This document shows positions 1 to 5,970 of a stretch of 8,700 nt of DNA, one piece after another. Source of the DNA: an uncultured Lachnospiraceae bacterium. Its GTDB lineage: Bacteria > Bacillota_A > Clostridia > Lachnospirales > Lachnospiraceae. Within the stretch, counting starts at the first letter, position 1, and every line of letters starts with the position of its first letter. The notes under the pieces were generated by a model. The model was not told the DNA's origin and did no database searches. It saw only the letters and a program-made list of their open reading frames with translations. Both the position numbers and the translations under genes were made by a program. The stretch spans positions 1 to 8,700 of the forward strand of contig CAMOGO010000037.1 of assembly GCA_946614075.1 (NCBI GenBank), read 5' to 3'.

Positions 1-2
1 TA

Positions 3-1757
3 CTGGATCTGATTACAAATGCTCTGGAAAAGGGCTTTGTGGAAAATGGCTACGATGCCTCCTATGCGAAGGTGACGGTATCCAATCGTCCTGACCTTTG
101 CGAGTATCAGTGCAACGGAGCCCTGGCAGCAGCCAAAAAGTATCATAAAGCGCCGATGGTGATTGCTCAGGAGGTTCTTTCTTCGATGCAGGAGGTACCG
201 GAGTTTGAAAGCATCACGGTTGCCGCTCCGGGCTTTATCAATATGAAGGTTGGCGCCGGCTTCCTTTGCAGCTATATGAATGAGATGGCTCAGGATGAGA
301 AGCTGGGCGTCGAGGAGGTCGCGGAGCCCGAGACCGTCATGATCGACTTTGGCGGAGCCAATGTGGCAAAGCCTCTGCACGTCGGACATCTGCGCTCTGC
401 CATCATCGGCGAGAGCATCAAGCGGATTTACCGCTTTAAGGGCCACAAGGTGATCGGCGATGTACATCTGGGTGACTGGGGCCTGCAGATGGGGCTCATT
501 ATCACCGAGCTGAAGGAGAGAAAGCCGGACCTGGTCTATTTCGATGAGAGCTATGAAGGAGAGTATCCCGCAGAGGCACCGTTTACGATCAGCGAGCTGG
601 AGGAGATATATCCGGCAGCAAATGCCCGCTCAAAGGTGGACGAGGAGTTCAAGGAGCGTGCCCGCAATGCGACCTACCTGCTGCAGAATGGCTGCCGCGG
701 CTATGTCGCCCTGTGGAATCATATCCTGAACGTCTCTGTGACCGACCTCAAGCGGAACTACGACAATCTGAACGTGACCTTTGACCTCTGGAAAAAGGAG
801 AGCGATGCACAGCCTTACATCCCGGACATGGTACAGCGTCTGAAGGATGAGGGCTATGCCCACATCAGCAATGGCGCCCTGGTCGTCGATGTCGCTGAGG
901 AGACGGACACGAAGGAGATTCCTCCGTGCATGATCCTGAAGTCGGACGGAGCGACCCTTTACAATACCACCGATTTGGCAACCCTGGTCGAGAGACGGAA
1001 GCTTTTTGATCCGGACCAGATCATCTACGTCGTGGACAAGAGACAGGGCCTCTACTTTGAGCAGGTCTTCCGCTGCGCACGTAAGACCCACATCGTACGT
1101 GACGGCGTCAAGCTGACCTTCCTCGGCTTCGGCACGATGAACGGAAGCGACGGAAAGCCTTTCAAGACCCGCGATGGCGGCGTCATGCGCTTAGAGCACC
1201 TGATGAAGGAGATCAACGACGCGGTATACGACCGCATCATGGAGAACAGGACTGTCCCGGAGGAAGAAGCCAGGGAGACTTCCCGCGTGATCGGACTTGC
1301 CGCCCTGAAATACGGCGATCTGTCCAATCAGGCTGTCAAGGACTATGTATTTGATGTCGACCGCTTTACCTCTTTTGAGGGAAATACCGGCCCGTACATC
1401 CAGTACACGATCGTCCGTATCCGCTCGATCCTGAAGAAATACGAGGCACTTCCGGATGCGAAGGAGGCCGTGAAGATCCTTCCGGCTACCTCTGAGGCAG
1501 AGCGCGACCTGCAGCTGAAGCTTTCCAAGTTCAATGAGCTGATCGAGGCTTCCTATCAGGAGAATGCGCCGCACAAGATCTGCCAGTACATCTATGAGCT
1601 GTCGGATGTGTTCAATCGCTTTTATCATGAGACCAAGATCCTTTCCGAGGAGGATGCTGACCGCCGTGCAGGCTATATTGCCCTGCTGAAGCTGACGGTC
1701 CGTGCCCTGGAGACCGGCATCGGCCTTCTGGGCTTTGACGCTCCGGAGAGAATGTAG
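3..1757 (+). CDS. argS: Arginyl-tRNA synthetase, 5' end cut by the window edge
   Basis: Class I aminoacyl-tRNA synthetase that charges tRNA-Arg with arginine in the cytoplasm. The reading frame is open from base 3, and family members usually begin a few residues before an LDLI-type stretch like the one seen here, so only a handful of N-terminal residues should be missing. The GTG at 39 is therefore not the real start. Domains in order: the N-terminal tRNA-recognition domain (bases about 3-300, including SNRPDLCEYQCNGALAAAKK), then the Rossmann catalytic domain with the HIGH motif HVGH at 378-389. The KMSK-loop equivalent GKPFKTRDGG is at 1152-1181. Many ArgRS enzymes have such a divergent KMSK loop, and a lysine just before HIGH (KPLHVGH, present here) is thought to compensate. 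The C-terminal helical DALR/anticodon-binding domain begins near NTGPYIQYT (from about 1383) and ends in the usual PERM tail. The next gene starts 17 bases downstream. Confidence 0.97.
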   Translation: MDLITNALEKGFVENGYDASYAKVTVSNRPDLCEYQCNGALAAAKKYHKAPMVIAQEVLSSMQEVPEFESITVAAPGFINMKVGAGFLCSYMNEMAQDEKLGVEEVAEPETVMIDFGGANVAKPLHVGHLRSAIIGESIKRIYRFKGHKVIGDVHLGDWGLQMGLIITELKERKPDLVYFDESYEGEYPAEAPFTISELEEIYPAANARSKVDEEFKERARNATYLLQNGCRGYVALWNHILNVSVTDLKRNYDNLNVTFDLWKKESDAQPYIPDMVQRLKDEGYAHISNGALVVDVAEETDTKEIPPCMILKSDGATLYNTTDLATLVERRKLFDPDQIIYVVDKRQGLYFEQVFRCARKTHIVRDGVKLTFLGFGTMNGSDGKPFKTRDGGVMRLEHLMKEINDAVYDRIMENRTVPEEEARETSRVIGLAALKYGDLSNQAVKDYVFDVDRFTSFEGNTGPYIQYTIVRIRSILKKYEALPDAKEAVKILPATSEAERDLQLKLSKFNELIEASYQENAPHKICQYIYELSDVFNRFYHETKILSEEDADRRAGYIALLKLTVRALETGIGLLGFDAPERM

Positions 1758-1774
1758 GTTCTGGAGACAAGAAT

Positions 1775-3091
1775 TTGAAAAATATCGTAGTGATCGGCGC
1801 GGGTCCTGCCGGCATGATGGCCGCCTACTCGGCGGCTCAGGCAGGATGCCGCGTGGATCTGATCGAAAAAAACGAAAAGACGGGGAAGAAGCTCTATATC
1901 ACCGGGAAGGGCCGCTGCAATGTGACCAATGCCTCGGAGATCGCCGATTTTTTCCCGAAGATCGTGACGAACCGGAAGTTTCTGTACCATGCGCTGTACG
2001 CCTTCACCAATGAGAATCTGATGAAGCTTCTTGCCGAGAATGGCCTGACGTTAAAGACGGAGCGTGGAAACCGTGTTTTTCCCGCGTCGGACAAATCCTC
2101 GGATGTGATCCGTACGGTACAGAGGATGGTGGAGCGCGCCGGTGTGAAGATTCATCTGAATACCGAGGTGCTTTCGGTCGAAAAGGACGAAGATGCCGGT
2201 CTTTTTACGATTCGGACCAAGAAGCTCATCCCGCGTGGGAGTGCTGCAGGGCAGGAGAAATCAGATCCGGGGAAGGAGAAAGCAGATCCCGCTGAAAAGA
2301 CCTTTACCGCGCAGGCGGTCATCGTGGCAACGGGAGGGCGGTCTTATCCCTCGACCGGTTCCACCGGCGACGGCTATCGTATCGCTCGTGACTTCGGCCA
2401 TAGCGTGACAGAGCTTTCCCCGGCTCTGGCGGCCTTTGTGACCAAAGAAGCCTGGGTGGCAGACCTGCAGGGCCTGTCCCTGAAGAATATCGAGGTTACG
2501 ATCCGAAACGGGAAAAAGAAGCTTTATCAGGAATTCGGGGAGATGCTTTTTACGCATTTCGGCGTCAGCGGCCCCGTGATCCTGAGCGGCAGCAGCATCT
2601 GCGCGAAGGCTTTGAAGGAAGGGCCGCTCAGCCTTTCTATCAATTTGAAGCCTGCCCTTAGCGTGGAGCAGCTGGATGCCCGGATCGAGAGGGAGCTGGC
2701 GGTCAATCCGAAGAAGCATCTGAAAAATGTCCTGCAGACGATGCTTCCGGCAAGGCTGGCCGCGGTATTCGCGTCGATTTCCGGGATCGGGGAGGAGCGT
2801 GAGGCGGCATCCCTTAGCGCCAGAGATCGGGAGCAGATCCGCGATCTTCTGCGGAGCTTCCCCATGACGCTTACCGGGCTTAGAGGCTTTGAGGAAGCTA
2901 TCATCACACAGGGCGGCGTTACGGTGAAGGAGATCGATCCAGCCACGATGGAATCCAAGAAGGTTCCGGGGCTTTATTTTGCCGGTGAGGTGCTTGACGT
3001 GGACGCCTGCACAGGAGGGTATAATCTCCAGATCGCCTGGTCGACCGGCTATACCGCCGGCACCGCGGCAGGTCAGGACGAGGAAGGATGA
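1775..3091 (+). CDS. HI0933/YhiN/BaiN-family FAD-dependent oxidoreductase
   Basis: Cytosolic flavoprotein of 438 residues, normal for the family. The N-terminal dinucleotide-binding motif GAGPAG is at residues 8-13. The family-typical TGKGRCNVTN follows at 43-52, ATGGRSYPSTGSTGDG at 185-200, and the C-terminal FAD-contacting block GLYFAGEVLDVDACTGGYN at 399-417. The start is TTG at 1775, chosen because GGAG at 1763-1766 sits 8 bases upstream and the Rossmann strand begins right after it. One family member, BaiN, is linked to bile-acid 7-dehydroxylation in clostridia, but most members are conserved housekeeping proteins of unclear substrate. The neighbourhood here (argS, cmk) gives no hint of bile-acid metabolism. 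Oddity: residues about 151-175 form a Lys/Glu/Pro-rich linker containing a 7-residue tandem duplication (EKSDPGK then EKADPAE). The stop overlaps the first possible cmk start as ATGA. The family call is firm; the substrate is unknown. Confidence 0.93.
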   Translation: MKNIVVIGAGPAGMMAAYSAAQAGCRVDLIEKNEKTGKKLYITGKGRCNVTNASEIADFFPKIVTNRKFLYHALYAFTNENLMKLLAENGLTLKTERGNRVFPASDKSSDVIRTVQRMVERAGVKIHLNTEVLSVEKDEDAGLFTIRTKKLIPRGSAAGQEKSDPGKEKADPAEKTFTAQAVIVATGGRSYPSTGSTGDGYRIARDFGHSVTELSPALAAFVTKEAWVADLQGLSLKNIEVTIRNGKKKLYQEFGEMLFTHFGVSGPVILSGSSICAKALKEGPLSLSINLKPALSVEQLDARIERELAVNPKKHLKNVLQTMLPARLAAVFASISGIGEEREAASLSARDREQIRDLLRSFPMTLTGLRGFEEAIITQGGVTVKEIDPATMESKKVPGLYFAGEVLDVDACTGGYNLQIAWSTGYTAGTAAGQDEEG

Positions 3092-3780
3092 GACGGAATA
3101 TGACTATGAGAAGAAATATCGCAATCGATGGCCCGGCAGGAGCCGGCAAGAGCACGATCGCCAGACGCCTCGCGGCTATGCTCGGACTGATCTATGTGGA
3201 TACCGGGGCGATGTATAGGACCATGGGGCTTTTCTGCAGCCGCCTGGGCGTGGATGTAAAGGACGCCGGCGCGGTGGAGGCCGTGATGGATGAGGCTAAG
3301 ATCACCCTGGACTATGTGGATGGCGTCCAGCAGATTTTCCTGAATGGAGAGAACGTCAGCACGGCAATCCGCCAGCCGGAGGTCAGCATGCTGGCATCCG
3401 ACGTCAGCGTTCATCCGGGTGTCAGAGCCAGACTGGTGCACATGCAGCAGGAGATGGCACGGGTGAAAAACGTGGTCATGGATGGCCGCGACATCGGAAC
3501 CGTCGTCCTTCCGGACGCCTTCCTGAAGATCTATCTGACCGCATCTGTTGAGGAGCGCGCCCGCCGCCGGTATGAGGAGTATCTTGCGAAGGGGCAGGAG
3601 GCTGACCTTTCTCAGATCGAGAAGGAGATCGCCGAGAGAGACCACCAGGATATGACCCGTCCGGTTTCGCCTCTGAAGCAGGCGGAGGACGCGGTGCTCG
3701 TCGATTCGACGACGATGGGGATCGAGGAAGTAACCGATACCATCAAGGCACTTTACGAAGAAAAATGCCGTCAGGCTTGA
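3088..3780 (+). CDS. cmk: (d)CMP kinase (cytidylate kinase)
   Basis: Phosphorylates CMP and dCMP to the diphosphates with ATP, a pyrimidine salvage and recycling step in the cytoplasm. Numbered from the first ATG (230 residues), it has the P-loop GPAGAGKST at 15-23 and VDTGAMYR at 37-44. MDGRDIGTVVLPDA follows at 131-144, the LID arginines RARRR at 157-161, and RDHQDMTRPVSPL at 184-196. These match the bacterial Cmk family end to end. The start is uncertain: ATGs at 3088, 3100 and 3106 are all in frame. The first overlaps the upstream stop as ATGA, which favours coupling, but AGGA at 3081-3084 lies only 3 bases from it. AAGG ending at 3087 is 12 bases from the ATG at 3100. The ATG at 3106 gives the usual family N-terminus MRRNIAIDG. 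Placement before ispH and rpsA follows a common Firmicutes order. Confidence 0.97.
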   Translation: MRRNMTMRRNIAIDGPAGAGKSTIARRLAAMLGLIYVDTGAMYRTMGLFCSRLGVDVKDAGAVEAVMDEAKITLDYVDGVQQIFLNGENVSTAIRQPEVSMLASDVSVHPGVRARLVHMQQEMARVKNVVMDGRDIGTVVLPDAFLKIYLTASVEERARRRYEEYLAKGQEADLSQIEKEIAERDHQDMTRPVSPLKQAEDAVLVDSTTMGIEEVTDTIKALYEEKCRQA

Positions 3781-3803
3781 TGCAGATCGAGGGAAACGAA
3801 AGT

Positions 3804-4652
3804 ATGAGAAATGTGACAGTCGCAAAGACAGCCGGATTCTGCTTCGGTGTGAAGCGGGCGGTCGACCAGGTCAATGAGCTGGCCCAGGACAAGTCGCGCC
3901 GGATCCTGACCTATGGGCCGATCATTCATAATGAAGAGGTTGTCCGGGAGTTTGAGGAGAAGGGGGTCCATGTCCTCGACGAGGACGATGACCTGAAGAA
4001 CGTCAGCGGAGCCACGGTTGTGATCCGGTCTCATGGCGTCGGACCGCAGGTTTATGAAAAATTAATCAAGGCCGGATGCGAAATCGCAGACGCCACCTGC
4101 CCCTTTGTCGAGCGAATCCATAAGCTTGTCCGAAAAGCTTCTGAGGAGGGAAAGACCGTCGTGATCGCCGGAAACCCGGATCATCCCGAGGTTCAGGGTA
4201 TCAGCGCTTTTTCACTGACTCCCGTTTTCTGCATCGAAACCGCAGCGGATATTGACAGATTGTCCATACCGAAGGACAAGCCTGTTTTTCTGGCGGCACA
4301 AACAACATTTAATTACAAGAAATTTGAAGATATAGTTGAAAAGTTCGAAAAAAAGGAGTATGATACTCATATTGTAAACACTATCTGTAACGCTACTCAG
4401 GAACGGCAGGAAGAAGCCAGGAGAATTGCGCAGCTTTCAGACGTTATGTTTGTCATCGGTGGGAAGAGCAGTTCAAACACGCAGAAACTTGTTGAGATTT
4501 GCAGGAACGAATGCGCTAGTACCTATTATATACAGACAGCAGCAGATATCCGGACAGATGTTTTACATGATGGGGAAAACGTAGGCATAACCGCTGGTGC
4601 ATCGACCCCGAGGAATATCATTGAGGAGGTCAAAACAAAATGTCAGAATTAA
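3804..4652 (+). CDS. ispH: 4-hydroxy-3-methylbut-2-enyl diphosphate reductase (IspH/LytB)
   Basis: Last enzyme of the MEP isoprenoid pathway. It reduces HMBPP to IPP and DMAPP with a [4Fe-4S] cluster in the cytoplasm. The protein is 282 residues. The three cluster cysteines are present: C13 (GFCFGVKRA), C99 (DATCPFV) and C195 (TICNATQERQEEA). The substrate pocket is also complete: H42, H77, H127 and E129 (NPDHPEVQG), T167/T168 (AAQTT), S223 and N225 (GGKSSSNT), and S267 (GASTPR). The start at 3804 is preferred over an in-frame ATG at 3765 because GAGGGA at 3789-3794 lies 9 bases upstream and the family N-terminus begins here; the longer version would run into the cmk end. Codon use shifts: by hand count, 4261-4620 is about 43% GC (bases 4321-4380 only 25%), versus about 67% for 3841-3900. 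The last 13 bases overlap rpsA in another frame. Some Clostridia carry IspH fused to S1; here the two are separate. Confidence 0.97.
   Translation: MRNVTVAKTAGFCFGVKRAVDQVNELAQDKSRRILTYGPIIHNEEVVREFEEKGVHVLDEDDDLKNVSGATVVIRSHGVGPQVYEKLIKAGCEIADATCPFVERIHKLVRKASEEGKTVVIAGNPDHPEVQGISAFSLTPVFCIETAADIDRLSIPKDKPVFLAAQTTFNYKKFEDIVEKFEKKEYDTHIVNTICNATQERQEEARRIAQLSDVMFVIGGKSSSNTQKLVEICRNECASTYYIQTAADIRTDVLHDGENVGITAGASTPRNIIEEVKTKCQN
4336..4364 (+). promoter_or_regulatory. Candidate sigma-A promoter inside ispH, upstream of rpsA
   Basis: TTGAAA at 4336-4341 and TATGAT at 4359-4364 are separated by exactly 17 bases, each matching 5 of 6 consensus positions. An A-rich tract lies in the spacer. It sits in the most AT-rich 60 bases of the ispH region, where codon choice departs from neighbouring G/C-ending codons. 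Transcription would start near 4371, giving rpsA a leader of about 270 bases and a supply independent of the upstream operon. Chance matches are more likely in AT-rich DNA, and the protein sequence constrains some of these bases. Confidence 0.5.
4624..4629 (+). promoter_or_regulatory. rpsA ribosome binding site embedded in ispH
   Basis: A full AGGAGG lies 10 bases before the rpsA ATG at 4640 and is itself translated as part of the last ispH codons. The spacer is an A-rich single-stranded-looking stretch. It fixes the rpsA start and implies that ribosomes finishing ispH (stop at 4650-4652) are already over the rpsA initiation site. Confidence 0.85.
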
Positions 4653-5815
4653 GTTTTGAACAGTTATTGGAAGAGTCTTTAAAAACAATCCATACGGGGG
4701 AGGTCGTAACCGGTAAGGTGATCGATGTTAAGGACGACGAAATCATCCTGAACATCGGCTACAAGTCTGACGGAATCATCAGCAAGAACGAGTATTCCAA
4801 TGACAGCAGCATCAACCTGAAGGAGGCAGTCAAGGTCGGCGATGAGATCGAGGCTAAGATCCTTAAGGTCAACGATGGCGAGGGCCAGGTATCTCTTTCT
4901 TACAAGAGACTGGCTGCAGACCGTGGAAACAAGAGACTGGAAGAGGCATTCAACAATCAGGAAGTACTCACTGCTACCGTAACGCAGGTACTTTCCGGCG
5001 GTCTTACTGTTGAAGTCGAGGGAACCAGAGTCTTTATTCCTGCAAGCCTGGTATCGGATACTTATGAGAGAAATCTCGAGAAGTACAATGGCCAGGAGAT
5101 CCAGTTCGTCATCACCGAGTTCAACCCGAAGAAGAGAAGAATCATCGGCAACCGCAGACAGATCGTTTCCCAGCAGAAGGCAGCAGCTAAGGAAGCTCTG
5201 TTCTCCCGCATCCAGGAAGGCATGACTGTCACCGGTACCGTAAAGAATATCACCGATTTCGGTGCATTCATCGACCTGGGCGGCGCAGATGGCCTGCTTC
5301 ATGTTTCCGAGATGAGCTGGGGCCGCATCGAGCGTCCGAAGAACGTCTTCACCGTAGGTCAGGAAGTTACCTGCTTCATCAAGGAGATCAAGGGTGAGAA
5401 GATCGCCCTCAGCTGCAAGTTCCCGGGAGAGGATCCGTGGGAGAAGGCAGCCGTTTCCTACGCAGTCGGCAATGTCGTCAGCGGCCGTGTTGCCCGCATG
5501 ACTGACTTTGGTGCATTCATCGAGCTTGGCGACGGTATCGACGCTCTGCTTCATGTTTCCCAGATCTCCCGCACTCGCGTTGAGAAGCCGTCTGATGTCC
5601 TGAAGGTCGGCCAGATCATCGAGGCTCAGGTTGTTGATTTCAACGCCGAGAGCAAGCGCATCAGCCTCAGCATGAAGGCTCTGGAGCAGCCGGCTCGCCA
5701 CGAGGAGGCAGCACCGGTTGAGATCCCGTCCGCACCGGAAGTTGCTATGGAGCAGCCGGAGTCCAATACGATGGCAGCTGCTTTAAGCGCAGCAATGGAG
5801 AGTGCTAACGACTAA
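4640..5815 (+). CDS. rpsA: Ribosomal protein S1 homologue, four S1 domains
   Basis: RNA-binding protein of the S1 family, expected to act with the 30S subunit in mRNA binding and translation initiation. The 391-residue length and four OB-fold S1 repeats are the Firmicutes pattern; proteobacterial S1 has six. S1 repeats lie at about 19-90, 107-175, 193-261 and 277-348. Repeats 3 and 4 are the most canonical: each has TDFGAFI-L and a GLLHVS/ALLHVS block. Repeat 2 is divergent, with VFIPASLV instead of the HVS box. Residues 349-391 form an Ala/Pro/Glu-rich, probably disordered tail. The start at 4640 is set by AGGAGG at 4624-4629. Codon use is strongly biased (ATC, AAG, GGC, CGC), fitting a highly expressed gene. 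The gene ends 22 bases before a strong terminator. Firmicutes S1 homologues are sometimes not tightly ribosome-bound, so the exact role may differ from E. coli S1. Confidence 0.95.
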   Translation: MSELSFEQLLEESLKTIHTGEVVTGKVIDVKDDEIILNIGYKSDGIISKNEYSNDSSINLKEAVKVGDEIEAKILKVNDGEGQVSLSYKRLAADRGNKRLEEAFNNQEVLTATVTQVLSGGLTVEVEGTRVFIPASLVSDTYERNLEKYNGQEIQFVITEFNPKKRRIIGNRRQIVSQQKAAAKEALFSRIQEGMTVTGTVKNITDFGAFIDLGGADGLLHVSEMSWGRIERPKNVFTVGQEVTCFIKEIKGEKIALSCKFPGEDPWEKAAVSYAVGNVVSGRVARMTDFGAFIELGDGIDALLHVSQISRTRVEKPSDVLKVGQIIEAQVVDFNAESKRISLSMKALEQPARHEEAAPVEIPSAPEVAMEQPESNTMAAALSAAMESAND

Positions 5816-5837
5816 TCCAGTCTGATAATCAAAAGTA

Positions 5838-5875
5838 AAGCCCTGGCGAGTAATCGCCAGGGTTTCTTCTTTTAT
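5838..5875 (+). terminator. Rho-independent terminator after rpsA, probably bidirectional
   Basis: CCCTGGCG (5841-5848) and CGCCAGGG (5855-5862) form a perfect 8-bp stem with loop AGTAAT. The stem can extend by 3 weaker pairs. The + strand continues with the T-rich TTTCTTCTTTTAT. Read on the - strand, the same stem is followed by CTTTACTTTT, so it can also stop transcription of the convergent nuclease gene. Confidence 0.93.
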
Positions 5876-5928
5876 GCGCACGGCCGCCTCAAGGAAAGTG
5901 TTGCCTTACGGCAACAGGCGGCCGGCGC
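5876..5928. repeat. Nested GC-rich inverted repeat between convergent genes
   Basis: Bases 5876-5889 pair with 5916-5928 in 13 base pairs, interrupted only by an unpaired A at 5880. Inside, GTTGCC (5900-5905) pairs with GGCAAC (5910-5915) around a TTAC loop and abuts the 3' arm of the outer stem. All unpaired bases (CAAGGAAAGT, 5890-5899) are therefore on the 5' side. No T-run follows on either strand, so it does not look like a simple terminator. It could be a REP-like dispersed repeat or a structured RNA end. No known family is recognised. Confidence 0.7.
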
Positions 5929-5930
5929 GG

Positions 5931-5962
5931 CGAGCAGGAGGAGGTTTGCCGACTCCTGCTCG
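5931..5962. repeat. 10-bp perfect inverted repeat at the nuclease 3' end
   Basis: CGAGCAGGAG (5931-5940) and CTCCTGCTCG (5953-5962) pair perfectly around a 12-base loop. It begins 9 bases past the stop codon of the leftward gene, where it could protect the 3' end of that mRNA. No U-tract follows on the - strand, so termination more likely happens at the 5841-5862 hairpin. Loop bases TTGCC (5946-5950) are complementary to GGCAA (5910-5914) in the neighbouring hairpin, so an alternative pairing is possible. Confidence 0.7.
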
Positions 5963-5970
5963 ATTGGAGT

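Noticed and set aside
39..41. GTG at 39 as the argS start
   Set aside because: The frame is open upstream to base 3 and that upstream stretch matches the usual ArgRS N-terminus, so the true start lies before the window.
1775..3091. Bile-acid operon membership for the BaiN-like protein
   Set aside because: Only family resemblance supports it. Neighbours are housekeeping genes and no other bai-type gene is present.
3765..3803. Longer ispH start at 3765
   Set aside because: It would overlap the cmk end and add 13 residues not typical of the family. The ATG at 3804 has a well-spaced GAGGGA and the expected N-terminus.
3073..3825. 250-codon - strand open frame opposite cmk
   Set aside because: Shadow of cmk; His/Leu/Arg-rich translation with no domain, and cmk is unambiguous on the + strand.
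5250..5560. Repeated DNA (GGTGCATTCATCGA-type) within rpsA as a mobile or recombination repeat
   Set aside because: It reflects the homologous S1 repeats 3 and 4 with shared codon bias, not an inserted element.
4679..5701. Long - strand open frame (340 codons) opposite rpsA
   Set aside because: It lies wholly inside the highly biased rpsA gene, and its Leu/Asp-rich translation is what strong codon bias gives on the reverse strand. No ribosome binding site or recognisable domain.
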